This document shows positions 26,797 through 36,389 of a DNA stretch of 64,000 nucleotides, one piece after another. The DNA lies in the NCBI GenBank assembly GCA_024234635.1, contig JACKNX010000012.1:86147-150146 (forward strand). The letters are read 5' to 3'. The position numbers were made by a program, and so were the translations under genes. How positions within the stretch are numbered: position 1 is the first letter of the stretch; every line of letters starts with the position of its first letter. This DNA is from Pseudomonadales bacterium (GTDB lineage Bacteria > Pseudomonadota > Gammaproteobacteria > Pseudomonadales > Azotimanducaceae). Below the pieces are notes generated by a model that saw only the letters and a list, made by a program, of their open reading frames with translations, did not search any database and was not told the origin of the DNA.

Positions 26797-29700
26797 TCAG
26801 CGGAGTGCCCGCCGCGCGTTTACAAACATACGCAACCAGGGTCCATCCTCGCCCCAGGCCGGATCGCGCCAGGCATTCTGCACCGCGCGGAATACCCGCT
26901 CCGGATGTGGCATGAGGATGAGAGTCCGTCCGTCGGCGGCGGTGATGCCGGCAAGACCGTCCGCCGCTCCGTTGGGATTGTAGGGATACCGCTCCGTTAC
27001 GACGTGCCGCGGGTCGACGTACTGCATGGCAAGTTGTCCGCCGCGCTTGAGCGTTGCGAGATCCCCGGCATGGCGGAATTCGGCCCGGCCCTCGCCGTGC
27101 GCCACCGCCACCGGCAGCACACTGCCCTGCATGCCATCCAGCCAGGGTGAGTGCACCTCGTTGATCCGAAGTAGCACCGTACGGGCCTCGAAACGCTCCG
27201 ACCGGTTGGTGACAAACCGCGGCCACGCAGCGGCACCCGGAATCAGGTCCTTCAGCTGCGCCAGCATCTGACACCCGTTGCATACGCCAAGCACCAGTCC
27301 ACCGCTGTGCAGAAAGCGGTCGAACTGCGCCTTCAGGTCGTCGTGGAACAGGACCGACTTGGCCCACCCGCCACCGCCGCCCAGCACATCGCCGTAGGAA
27401 AAGCCGCCGCAGGCAGCCAGCACTGGAAAATCCTGCAGACGCACACGTCCTTCCAGCAGATCCGTCATGTGCACGTCCACCGGCGCAAAACCGGCGCGAT
27501 CGAACGCTGCCGCCATTTCCATGTGACCGTTAACGCCCTGTTCGCGCAGGATCGCAACAGGCGGACGCCCGCTCAAGATCGCGGGCGCCACCGTGGGAGC
27601 AAAGGTAAGAGCGCAGGACAAACCCCCGGTGTCCTCGTCGATGAGCGCAAACTCCTCGTCCGCGCAGGTCGCATCGTCGCGCAGGCGCTGAATTTCATAA
27701 CTGGTACGCGCCCACAGACGTTCGAGATCGGCGCGTGTGCTGGCAAACCGCTCCACGCCATCCACAACAATCAGAACGCGCTCGTCCTCGCGCACCGTGG
27801 CCACACGGCAGGCATGCAGCCCCTTGTGCCCGGCCTGGGTCACCAGCGCATCCGCATCGTGCGCCGCCACCTGCAGTACAACCCCGATCTCCTCCGCGAA
27901 CAACGTCCCCATCACGTCCCCGGTGAGCCCGATATCCAGACCGGCCCGGCCGGCAAAACTCATCTCGGCGAGCGCGGCGAGCAAGCCGCCGTCCGACCGG
28001 TCGTGCATGGCCAGCACCTTGTTGGCCCGCTTCCAGGCATCCAGCAACTCGAGGAGCGCTGCCAGGGCGTGTGCTTCCACGTCAGGCGCGTCGTCGCCGA
28101 CCTGTGCAAAACACTGCGCCAGCGCACTGCCACCCAGCCGCATTGCCGGTGAGCAGGCCAGCAGTACAAGCACGCTGCCGGGACGACGAACCAGTACCGG
28201 CGTCAGCGTGCGCGACGCATCGCCCACCGGCGCGAACGCTGACACGATCAGCGTCAGCGGCGAGACCACTTCGCCGTCCGCCCAGCGCGTGCGCATGGAC
28301 AGGCTGTCCTTGCCAACAGGAATGGCAATACCCAGTGCCGGACAGAACTCCTCGCCAACCGCGCGAACGCCCTCGAACAGGGCCTGATCCTCGCGACCAT
28401 GCCCGGCTGCCGCCATCCAGTTGGCCGAGAGCACGACCCTCTCACGGTTGACCACGTCGGCACACCACAGGTTTGTCAGCGCCTCCGCCACGGCCATGCG
28501 TGCCGACGCGGCCGCATCGATCAACGCCAGCGGCGAGCGTTCACCCATCGCGTAGGCTTCCCCGCTCAGCGTGTGATATCCCGCCAGGGTCACCGCCGCA
28601 TCCGCGACCGGCACCTGCCAGGGTCCCACCATCTGTTCACGCGCCACCAGGCCGGTAATGCTGCGATCGCCGATTGTGATGAGGAATTTCTTGCTGGCTA
28701 CGGCGGGAAACTGCAGAACACGCTCCACGGCCTGAGCCAGCGAGATACCCTCGAAACGAAGTGGCTGGACCGGTGCAGCCCGTGGAACAAACTGTCGGGT
28801 CATCCGCGGCGGCTTGCCGAACAGCACTTCCATGGGCAGGTCCACGGGCGTGCTGCCGAGCTCCGGATCAGCCACGTGCAGATGCTTGTCAGTCGTGGCC
28901 TGCCCGACAACGGCAAAGGGGCAACGCTCGCGGGCGCAGATGGCCTCGAATACCGCTACCGCGTCGCGACGGATGCCGAGAACGTAGCGCTCCTGGGCTT
29001 CGTTGCACCAGATCTCCAGCGGCGCCATGCCGCGGTCGGCGCTCGGCACCTTGCGCAGATCAAAGCGGCCACCGGTGCCGGCATCCTTCACCAGTTCCGG
29101 CAGCGCATTGGACAGACCACCCGCGCCGACATCGTGGATGAGAAGAATAGGATTGGCTTCGCCCAGCGCCACGCAGGCGTCGATGACTTCCTGGCACCGC
29201 CGCTCCATCTCCGCGTTGTCCCGCTGCACTGACGCAAAATCCAGGGTACTGGCGCTCGTACCGGCGGACATACTCGACGCCGCGCCGCCACCGAGACCAA
29301 TCAGCATGGCTGGTCCACCCAGCACCACCAACGCCGTGCCGTCGGGAAACGCCAGGGACTCCACGTGTTCACTGCGCACCATACCGACACCGCCCGCGAT
29401 CATCACCGGCTTGTGATAGCCGCGTGTCGCGCCTGTGGCATCGCGCAGTTCCATGGTGCGGAAATAGCCGGTCAACGCCGGGCGGCCGTATTCGTTGTTG
29501 AAGGCTGCCGCGCCAAGCGGACCTTCCACCATGATGTCCAGCGCCGTCACCATGTGGTCCGGTTTGCCCGTTTCCAGCTCCCAGGGTTGCCGGTAGCCGG
29601 GGATATTCAGGTGTGAGGTGGTGAAACCGGTGAGCCCCGCCTTGGGCTTGGAGCCGCGACCGACGGCACCTTCGTCACGAATCTCGCCGCCCGAACCGGT

Positions 29701-30594
29701 GGCCGCGCCCGGATAGGGCGAAATTGCGGTCGGGTGGTTATGGGTCTCCACCTTCATCAGTACGTGTACCGGCTCGTCAACGTAGCGGTACGCATGCGTA
29801 CCGGTATCGATGAACAGCCGGCGTTCGCGGAAACCCTCTATGACTGCAGCGTTGTCCCGGTAGGCGGACAACACACCGCGACCGTTGATCACCTGATGCG
29901 TGTTGCGGATCATGTCGAACAGCGAGCGGTCCGCGGCCACGCCGTCAATTACCCACGACGCATTGAAGATCTTGTGCCGGCAATGCTCTGAATTGGCCTG
30001 CGCGAACATCATCAGCTCGACGTCCGTGGGATCGCGGCCCAGCTGATCGTAGGCATGCGCCAGGTAAGCGATTTCGTCGGGTGACAGCGCCAGGCCCAGC
30101 CGAACGTTGGCGTCCTGCAGCGCAGCCGCCGCATCGCCGTCCAGCGCCACCGTGGCCAGTGGCCTGGGGGCATGTTCGTCGAACAGCCCGCCATAGTCGC
30201 CATCGGCGCACCACCGCTGCGTCATGCGGTCGAACAGGGACGCCGGATCGATCACCGCATCCGTTTCGACAAACCAGCGCACACCGCGTTCCACCCGCAG
30301 AACATTGGTCAGCCCGACGATGCGGAAGATATCAGTGGCTTTGCTGGACCAGGGCGAAATGGCTCCGGCCCGCGGAAGCACCACTCCGATACAGCGCCCC
30401 TGCCGCCGCGGCATGCCTTCGCGCGGGCCGTAATCGAGCAATGCCGTGGCCACCGCCGTTTGCGCCGCGGTCAGCGCACCGTCCACCGCAAGCACGTGCA
30501 CGAACTCCGCATACAGTCCACCGGCAAGGTTGAGCTGTGCGCGCAGTTGTTCCAGGCGGAACCGTGAAAACGCCGCCCCACCTTCCAGAACCAT
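26797..30594 (-). CDS. purL: Phosphoribosylformylglycinamidine synthase (single-chain)
   Basis: Converts FGAR to FGAM using glutamine and ATP. A 1265-residue large-type PurL: N-terminal domain 1-200, two AIRS-like halves (with HNHPTAISPYPGAATGSGGEIRDEG and a VGKDSLSM segment), and a C-terminal class I glutamine amidotransferase with nucleophile Cys in GVCNGCQM and PHPERVFR near the end. Length is close to the E. coli enzyme. A TTG at 30606 could start the frame, but the ATG at 30592-30594, preceded by GAGTGAGG, fits the family (MVLEGGAAFSRFR). Begins 4 nt after tadA. Confidence 0.97.
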   Translation of the reverse strand: MVLEGGAAFSRFRLEQLRAQLNLAGGLYAEFVHVLAVDGALTAAQTAVATALLDYGPREGMPRRQGRCIGVVLPRAGAISPWSSKATDIFRIVGLTNVLRVERGVRWFVETDAVIDPASLFDRMTQRWCADGDYGGLFDEHAPRPLATVALDGDAAAALQDANVRLGLALSPDEIAYLAHAYDQLGRDPTDVELMMFAQANSEHCRHKIFNASWVIDGVAADRSLFDMIRNTHQVINGRGVLSAYRDNAAVIEGFRERRLFIDTGTHAYRYVDEPVHVLMKVETHNHPTAISPYPGAATGSGGEIRDEGAVGRGSKPKAGLTGFTTSHLNIPGYRQPWELETGKPDHMVTALDIMVEGPLGAAAFNNEYGRPALTGYFRTMELRDATGATRGYHKPVMIAGGVGMVRSEHVESLAFPDGTALVVLGGPAMLIGLGGGAASSMSAGTSASTLDFASVQRDNAEMERRCQEVIDACVALGEANPILLIHDVGAGGLSNALPELVKDAGTGGRFDLRKVPSADRGMAPLEIWCNEAQERYVLGIRRDAVAVFEAICARERCPFAVVGQATTDKHLHVADPELGSTPVDLPMEVLFGKPPRMTRQFVPRAAPVQPLRFEGISLAQAVERVLQFPAVASKKFLITIGDRSITGLVAREQMVGPWQVPVADAAVTLAGYHTLSGEAYAMGERSPLALIDAAASARMAVAEALTNLWCADVVNRERVVLSANWMAAAGHGREDQALFEGVRAVGEEFCPALGIAIPVGKDSLSMRTRWADGEVVSPLTLIVSAFAPVGDASRTLTPVLVRRPGSVLVLLACSPAMRLGGSALAQCFAQVGDDAPDVEAHALAALLELLDAWKRANKVLAMHDRSDGGLLAALAEMSFAGRAGLDIGLTGDVMGTLFAEEIGVVLQVAAHDADALVTQAGHKGLHACRVATVREDERVLIVVDGVERFASTRADLERLWARTSYEIQRLRDDATCADEEFALIDEDTGGLSCALTFAPTVAPAILSGRPPVAILREQGVNGHMEMAAAFDRAGFAPVDVHMTDLLEGRVRLQDFPVLAACGGFSYGDVLGGGGGWAKSVLFHDDLKAQFDRFLHSGGLVLGVCNGCQMLAQLKDLIPGAAAWPRFVTNRSERFEARTVLLRINEVHSPWLDGMQGSVLPVAVAHGEGRAEFRHAGDLATLKRGGQLAMQYVDPRHVVTERYPYNPNGAADGLAGITAADGRTLILMPHPERVFRAVQNAWRDPAWGEDGPWLRMFVNARRALR

Positions 30595-30598
30595 CACC

Positions 30599-31156
30599 TC
30601 ACTCAACGTCTGTGCTCCCTTCTGCCTGTTGCGTCCCCGAAGGCGGCCTGTTGCGCACGCGTCTTGCCACGAAGAATGCCTGCAGGAGGGCCGTTGACCG
30701 TTCGCCCAGAATTCCGCCTTCGGTCACCACCCGGTGATTCAGTTTCGGTTCCTCGAGCACCCGGAAATTCGACGCCACGGCGCCCGCCTTCGGTTCGCTG
30801 GCGCCATAGACAAGCCGGGCGACACGCGCATGTACGAGCGCGCCACAGCACATCATGCAGGGCTCCAGCGTCACGTAGAGCGTGCTGCCCGGAAGCCGGT
30901 AATTGCCAACGCGGGTTGCGGCCGCGCGCAGCGCCACGATTTCTGCATGCGCCGTGGGATCGTGTGTACCGATGGGCCGGTTGTAACCTTCCCCCAGGCA
31001 TTCGCCGTCCGCGCTCACCAGCACCGCCCCTACGGGCACCTCACCACACGCCGCAGCCTGCCCGGCCAGTTGCAGCGCGCGTGCCATCCAGCGCGTATCC
31101 GCGGCGGTTGTCAGTTCGGCACTGGCCGCGGTGCTGGCGTCCGCCTGCCGGTTCAT
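30599..31156 (-). CDS. tadA: tRNA-specific adenosine deaminase
   Basis: Deaminates A34 to inosine in tRNA-Arg(ACG). The 185-residue zinc deaminase has H70-A-E72 (proton shuttle Glu) and P-C100-M-M-C103, plus DPTAHAEI. Start ATG at 31154-31156 overlaps the guaA stop (ATGA); a GTG six bases upstream is less likely. It lies between guaA and purL. Confidence 0.96.
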   Translation of the reverse strand: MNRQADASTAASAELTTAADTRWMARALQLAGQAAACGEVPVGAVLVSADGECLGEGYNRPIGTHDPTAHAEIVALRAAATRVGNYRLPGSTLYVTLEPCMMCCGALVHARVARLVYGASEPKAGAVASNFRVLEEPKLNHRVVTEGGILGERSTALLQAFFVARRVRNRPPSGTQQAEGSTDVE

Positions 31157-32724
31157 TCCCACTCGATGGTCGCGGGCGGCTTGCTCGACACGTCGTATAC
31201 GACCCTGGACACACCGCTGATCTCGTTGACAATGCGATTGGCTACCCGCTCGATGAGCTCAAACGGCAGCCGGGCCACATGCGCCGTCATGAAGTCGGTC
31301 GTCTCCACGGCCCGCAACGCAATGACCGGCGCATGCCGGCGCGCATCACCCACCACGCCAACCGACTTTACCGGCAGGAATACCGCAAACGCCTGGCTGA
31401 CCCTGTCGTACCAGCCGGCATCGCGCAGTTCCTGGATGAAGATGGCATCCGCCTCACGTAACACATCGGCGGACGCACGCCCGACTTCACCGAGAATGCG
31501 TACCCCGAGGCCAGGCCCCGGAAACGGATGCCGGTAGACGAGACTGTCGGGCAGTCCGAGATGGACGCCGATGCGGCGCACCTCGTCCTTGAACAGTTCG
31601 CGCAGCGGTTCCACGAGTTTCAGATGCATGCGTTCAGGCAGGCCGCCCACGTTGTGGTGCGATTTGATGACGTGCGCCTTGCCATATTTGCTGGCAGCAC
31701 TTTCGATCACGTCCGGATAGATGGTGCCCTGCGCCAGCCACTGTACGCCCTCGAGGCGTTCCGCTTCGCGCTGAAAGACATCGATGAATGTGCCGCCGAT
31801 GATCTTGCGCTTGGCTTCCGGATCCGCAACACCGGCGAGCCGGGTCATGAATTCGTCCGCGGCATCAACGACGACGAGATCGAGGTCAAGTGCGTTTGTC
31901 GGCGAGAAGGCGGCTTCCACCTCCTGACGTTCGTTCTTGCGCAGGAGACCGTTGTCGACAAACACGCAGGTGAGCTGGCGACCGATCGCGCGCGACAGCA
32001 GTGCCGCCACGACGCTGGAATCCACGCCACCGGACAAGCCAAGCAGGACGCGGTCGGCGCCCACCTGCGCCTGGACCTGCAGGATGGCGTCTTCGACGAT
32101 ATTGGACGCCGTCCACAAGCCATCGCAGCCGGCGATGCGACGGGCGAAATTGTCGAGCAGGCGCTGACCGTCCCGTGTATGCGTGACTTCCGGATGAAAC
32201 TGTACGCCGTACCAGTGGCGCGTGCTGTCCATCATGGCCGCGATGGGTGCACTGGCCGTGCTGGCGATGCAGGAAAACCCGGGCGGCAGGTTTGTCACCT
32301 TGTCACCGTGGCTCATCCAGACCGGCAGCAGGCCATCGTCGAAGTGCATGCCTTCGAAAAGCGGACTGGTTTCAACACACCGGATGTGCGCCGCACCGAA
32401 CTCGCGCGCGTCGCTGCCTTCCACCTTGCCGCCAAGCTGCGCCGCCATGGTCTGCATGCCGTAGCAGATGCCGAGCAGCGGTACGCCAAGGTCGAACACT
32501 ACCTGTGGTGCACGCGGTGTTTGCCCCTCGGTAACGGACTCCGGGCCTCCGGAAAGGATGATGCCCCTGGGCGCAAATTCGCGGATCGCCGCGTCCGGCA
32601 TGTCGAATGGATGGATTTCGCAGTAAACCCCGGCTTCGCGCACGCGACGTGCGATGAGCTGCGTGTACTGCGAGCCGAAGTCGACGATCAGCAGCCGCTG
32701 ATCGTGAATGTTCTGGTCGCTCAT
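31153..32724 (-). CDS. guaA: GMP synthase (glutamine-hydrolysing)
   Basis: Converts XMP to GMP. 523 residues. The N-terminal amidotransferase has nucleophile C87 (LLGICYGMQ) and HPE in QFHPEVTHT. The ATP-pyrophosphatase domain has LSGGVDSSVVAALL. The C-terminal dimerisation domain ends in PPATIEWE, the conserved GuaA terminus. Begins one base after the guaB stop (TGA-A-ATG). Confidence 0.98.
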   Translation of the reverse strand: MSDQNIHDQRLLIVDFGSQYTQLIARRVREAGVYCEIHPFDMPDAAIREFAPRGIILSGGPESVTEGQTPRAPQVVFDLGVPLLGICYGMQTMAAQLGGKVEGSDAREFGAAHIRCVETSPLFEGMHFDDGLLPVWMSHGDKVTNLPPGFSCIASTASAPIAAMMDSTRHWYGVQFHPEVTHTRDGQRLLDNFARRIAGCDGLWTASNIVEDAILQVQAQVGADRVLLGLSGGVDSSVVAALLSRAIGRQLTCVFVDNGLLRKNERQEVEAAFSPTNALDLDLVVVDAADEFMTRLAGVADPEAKRKIIGGTFIDVFQREAERLEGVQWLAQGTIYPDVIESAASKYGKAHVIKSHHNVGGLPERMHLKLVEPLRELFKDEVRRIGVHLGLPDSLVYRHPFPGPGLGVRILGEVGRASADVLREADAIFIQELRDAGWYDRVSQAFAVFLPVKSVGVVGDARRHAPVIALRAVETTDFMTAHVARLPFELIERVANRIVNEISGVSRVVYDVSSKPPATIEWE

Positions 32725-32725
32725 T

Positions 32726-34195
32726 TCAGCTCAGCGGGTAGTTGGGGGCTTCCTTGGTAATGCTCACGTCGTGCACGTGGCTCTCGGCCATGCCCGCGCC
32801 GGATATGCGCACGAACTGCGGTCGCGTCCGCATCTCCTCGATGTTGGAGCAGCCGGTGTAGCCCATGGACGCGCGCAGCCCGCCCATGAGCTGGTGCACG
32901 ATCGGACCGATCGGACCGCGATACGGCACCCGACCTTCGATGCCTTCCGGCACGAATTTGCGCCCGTCCGCCGGCGGATCCTGGAAGTAGCGATCGCTGG
33001 AGCCGTGCGTGGCTGACATGGCGCCAATGGAACCCATGCCGCGATACGCCTTGTAGGTACGCCCCTGGAACAGTTCGACCTCGCCGGGCGCCTCGTCCGT
33101 GCCGGCAAGCAGCCCACCCACCATGACGCAGCTGGCCCCCGCGGCGATGACCTTGGCGACGTCCCCCGAATAGCGGATGCCACCATCGGCGATCACCGGC
33201 ACGTCTTCCGCATCCGCCACCGCCGCGGCTTCGGCCACCGCGGTGATCTGCGGAACGCCGATGCCCGTGACGATACGTGTGGTACAGATGGAGCCCGGAC
33301 CAATACCCACTTTCACCGCATCCACGCCCGCTTCGATCAGCGCCCTGGCGCCCTCAGCCGTCGCCACGTTGCCGCCAATGACGTCGATGCCGGGAAACGC
33401 CTGCTTGATCCAGCGAACCTGTTCCAGCACGCGCCGGGAATGACCGTGCGCGGTATCCACGACAATCACGTCCACGCCGGCCTCAACCAGTGCCTGCACG
33501 CGCTCTTCGGTTTCCTCGCTGGTGCCGACGCTGGCGCCAACCCGCAATCGTCCCTCGACATCCTTGCAGGCATTCGGAAATTTGCGGGCCTTGTTGATGT
33601 CTTTGACCGTCACCATGCCGGTGAGTTCGAACTTGTCGTTGACGAGCAGGACCTTCTCGATGCGGTGCTTGTGCAGCAGCGCGGTAATTTCGTCGAAGCT
33701 GGCGCCTTCCGGGGCGGTGACCAGATCGGCCTTGCCGGTCATGACGTCCCGGACTTTCGTTTCCAGGCTTCTTTCGAAGCGCACGTCGCGACTGGTGACG
33801 ATGCCGATGAGCTGGCTGCCCTTCACCACCGGCACGCCAGAGAAGCCGCGCGAGGACGTCAGATCAATGAGCTCCCTGACCGTGGTGTCCGGATCGATGG
33901 TAACGGGATCGCGAATGATGCCCGTCTCGAATTTCTTGACGGTGAGCACTTCCCGCGCCTGCTTCTCGATGGGCATATTCTTGTGCACGATGCCGATACC
34001 GCCTTCCTGGGCAATGGCAATGGCCAGCCGTGCTTCCGTCACCGTATCCATGGCGGAGGAGACCAGCGGAATGTTCAGACGGATGTTGCGTGTCAGGCGC
34101 GTATCGAGGGAGGTTTCGGACGGCAGCGTCTGGGAGTAGGCGGGAAGGAGGAGCACATCATCGAAGGTGAGTGCTTCGGTGGCGATTCTCAACAT
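32726..34195 (-). CDS. guaB: IMP dehydrogenase
   Basis: Oxidises IMP to XMP, the rate-limiting step to GMP. 489 residues with a TIM barrel (TFDDVLLLPAYS near the start), a CBS pair inserted at about 90-205, and the active-site loop GPGSICTTRI with Cys-304. The flap carries DRYFQ. Start ATG at 34193-34195 (MLRIATEALTF); an 8-codon upstream extension is possible but lies over the promoter. First gene of guaB-guaA-tadA-purL. Confidence 0.98.
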   Translation of the reverse strand: MLRIATEALTFDDVLLLPAYSQTLPSETSLDTRLTRNIRLNIPLVSSAMDTVTEARLAIAIAQEGGIGIVHKNMPIEKQAREVLTVKKFETGIIRDPVTIDPDTTVRELIDLTSSRGFSGVPVVKGSQLIGIVTSRDVRFERSLETKVRDVMTGKADLVTAPEGASFDEITALLHKHRIEKVLLVNDKFELTGMVTVKDINKARKFPNACKDVEGRLRVGASVGTSEETEERVQALVEAGVDVIVVDTAHGHSRRVLEQVRWIKQAFPGIDVIGGNVATAEGARALIEAGVDAVKVGIGPGSICTTRIVTGIGVPQITAVAEAAAVADAEDVPVIADGGIRYSGDVAKVIAAGASCVMVGGLLAGTDEAPGEVELFQGRTYKAYRGMGSIGAMSATHGSSDRYFQDPPADGRKFVPEGIEGRVPYRGPIGPIVHQLMGGLRASMGYTGCSNIEEMRTRPQFVRISGAGMAESHVHDVSITKEAPNYPLS

Positions 34196-34217
34196 TTTTG
34201 GACCCCACAAAAACAGC

Positions 34218-34246
34218 ATTCTAGCGATGAGGGTCTGGACTGTAAA
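34218..34246 (-). promoter_or_regulatory. Sigma70 promoter of the guaB operon
   Basis: Minus strand TTTACA (34241-34246), exactly 17 nt, then TAGAAT (34218-34223); each hexamer is a 5/6 match. It lies 22 nt upstream of the guaB ATG, giving a very short leader that leaves no space for a riboswitch. Confidence 0.72.
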
Positions 34247-34311
34247 TTATCCGTCCCCCGCCCGCCCCTGCCCTGGCAACGCGGCGGCGGTTACGCTGCC
34301 GCCGCGCCCCG

Positions 34312-35478
34312 TCAATAGCTGCGTGGCAGTCCCAGCACGTTCTGCGCGACGAAATTGAGCACCATGTTGTTGGAGATGGGCGCCGTGCGCCACAGGCGAA
34401 CTTCACGCCACTTGCGCTCGATGTGGTACTCGCGCGCGAAGGCGAAACCACCGAATGTCTGGAAGGTCTGATCCGCCGCGTACCAGGCGGCTTCCGACGC
34501 CAGGTACTTGGCGATGTTGGCCGCCTCGCCACAATCCTGACCGGCGTCATACAGCGCGGCGGCCTTGCGTACCATCATCTCCGCCGCTTCGAGCTGGGCG
34601 TACGCGGTAGCCAGCGGAAAGGCGATACCCTGGTTCCTGCCGATGGGGTTACCGAACACCGATCGTTCCTTCGCGTAAGCGACACCCCGTTCGAGGAAAT
34701 ACCGCCCATCGCCAAGCGCCTCCGACGCGATCAGCACGCGCTCGGCGTTCATGCCGGCAAGAATATTCTGGAAACCACGCCCTTCCACGCCCACCAGCGC
34801 ATCAGCTGGAATGACCATGTTGTCGAAGAACACTTCGGTGGTGTTGTGATTGATCATGGTCTTGATGGGACGGATCTCGCAGCCCTTGCCACGCACTTCA
34901 CGCAGATCGACCAGAAACGTGGAGAGTCCTTCCGTACGTTTCTTCACCTGATCCACCGGCGTCGTACGGGCAAGCAGAAGCATGAGATCCGACTGCAGCG
35001 CACGGCTGGTCCAGATCTTCTGGCCATTGACGACGTAGGTGTCGCCCTGCCTGTCTGCGCGCGTCTTCAACTGTGTGGTGTCCGAGCCGGTGGTGGGTTC
35101 GGTGACACCGAATGCCTGTAGGCGCAGCTCACCGGAAGCGATACCCGGCAGATACTTGCGTTTCTGCGCCTCGGAGCCGTAACGCAACACCGTACCCATG
35201 GTGTACATCTGCGCATGGCACGCGGCCGCGGAACAGCCGTTCGCATGGATGGTTTCCAGGATTACCGACGCGGCACGCAGTGGCAGCCCCGCGCCGCCGT
35301 AGGTTTCCGGAATCAGCGCCGCCAGATAGCCGGACTCGGTCAGCGCATCGACGAACGCATGCGGATACTCCGCCTTTTCATCCAGCGCCTGCCAGTAGCT
35401 GCCCGGAAAGCCCGCGCAGATACGCCGCACCTGGTCGCGGATGTCCGCGTAGTCGTTGCCGTAATCGAGGCTGGTCAT
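34312..35478 (-). CDS. Acyl-CoA dehydrogenase
   Basis: A 388-residue flavoprotein removing two hydrogens from an acyl-CoA. FAD/substrate motifs: LQAFGVTEPTTGSDTTQLKTRA and QKIWTSRALQSD. C-terminal helix bundle contains GRNQGIAFPLATAYAQLEAA and QTFGGFAFAREYHIERKWREVRLWRTAPIS. The usual YEGT segment with the catalytic Glu is replaced by LWRTAPIS, so the base may be placed elsewhere. Acyl specificity unknown. Its ATG overlaps the stop of the upstream two-TM gene (ATGA). Confidence 0.93.
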   Translation of the reverse strand: MTSLDYGNDYADIRDQVRRICAGFPGSYWQALDEKAEYPHAFVDALTESGYLAALIPETYGGAGLPLRAASVILETIHANGCSAAACHAQMYTMGTVLRYGSEAQKRKYLPGIASGELRLQAFGVTEPTTGSDTTQLKTRADRQGDTYVVNGQKIWTSRALQSDLMLLLARTTPVDQVKKRTEGLSTFLVDLREVRGKGCEIRPIKTMINHNTTEVFFDNMVIPADALVGVEGRGFQNILAGMNAERVLIASEALGDGRYFLERGVAYAKERSVFGNPIGRNQGIAFPLATAYAQLEAAEMMVRKAAALYDAGQDCGEAANIAKYLASEAAWYAADQTFQTFGGFAFAREYHIERKWREVRLWRTAPISNNMVLNFVAQNVLGLPRSY

Positions 35479-36251
35479 GAGATTCCCTGTCGTCGGGGTT
35501 GCAGAATGGGCGCGACGTTGGACGTATCCACCAGCACCGTGGCTTCGGCGGGCGCGCTCTGCACCAGCAGGTTGTAGTAGAGCCCCAGCCCGGTCTGGGT
35601 CACCGTGCCGCCGATCATGCCATCCATGTCGCAGCGCGCCGCCAGGGCCACGAGTCGCTCGAAGGTCTGCCGGTAGTTCAAGCTGTGACGGCGCCGCAAC
35701 TCCGTGCCGTAGAAGATGTGCTGACGGCCACCGTGGGCGTCAGGACCCATCATCAGGATCTCCCGGGCAAACGCCTCGCTGTCGCCGTGGGACACCATGG
35801 TCCACAATTCGAATATCCGCTCTTCCGGCACCAGATTTCCTTCAGTGGAGCCGAATGCGGATATGAACTGCATGCCGGTAATGGTCGCCAGTTGCCGCTT
35901 CACGTTGCCGGCGATGGTGAAAAACGCCTCCTGACGGGCATTGAGCTCCATGGCCGCCATGGCCTGCGCCTGCTGCTCCGCCTGCAGCATCGACTGACGC
36001 ATCACTTCGGTGTTGTCCGCCAGCTCCTTCTGCTGGATGAAGAGCCCGATGACCAGCCACATGAAGGCCAGTGGCGCGAACGCGCCCTCAAGGAAACCGC
36101 CAAGCTCGTCAATGCCGCGCATCAGGACATTGCCCGGCTGCACGTAGAGGTAGAGGACGCCCAGGGCTATCCAGAGCGCCGTGATGGTGACACCGAGGAA
36201 TATGCGCCAGTCGGTGGCCTTGAGGCGCCTGAGGAATTCATGACCCGTCAT
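35475..36251 (-). CDS. Two-TM membrane protein of unknown function
   Basis: 258 residues. Two membrane segments (about 16-38 and 50-71), then an Ala/Gln/Glu-rich likely coiled coil (about 73-105, QQKELADNTEVMRQSMLQAE), then a soluble part without a known motif. I do not recognise the family. It is translationally coupled to the acyl-CoA dehydrogenase and may scaffold or regulate it at the membrane; that is inference. Confidence 0.78.
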   Translation of the reverse strand: MTGHEFLRRLKATDWRIFLGVTITALWIALGVLYLYVQPGNVLMRGIDELGGFLEGAFAPLAFMWLVIGLFIQQKELADNTEVMRQSMLQAEQQAQAMAAMELNARQEAFFTIAGNVKRQLATITGMQFISAFGSTEGNLVPEERIFELWTMVSHGDSEAFAREILMMGPDAHGGRQHIFYGTELRRRHSLNYRQTFERLVALAARCDMDGMIGGTVTQTGLGLYYNLLVQSAPAEATVLVDTSNVAPILQPRRQGIS

Positions 36252-36389
36252 GGCGGCAAAGTGTACGTCATGCCGGGTCGCCGGGTACCAGGGCGCACAA
36301 GCCGGATTGGCATAAACTTATATGCGCGTATGCGCGGGGCCGCGCCCGGAACGCCGGGTCGCGGCCTGGCACGGAAGGACGGGCAGCCC

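Noticed and set aside
34196..34217. Purine riboswitch upstream of guaB
   Set aside because: The leader after the promoter is only about 20 nt, too short for an aptamer.
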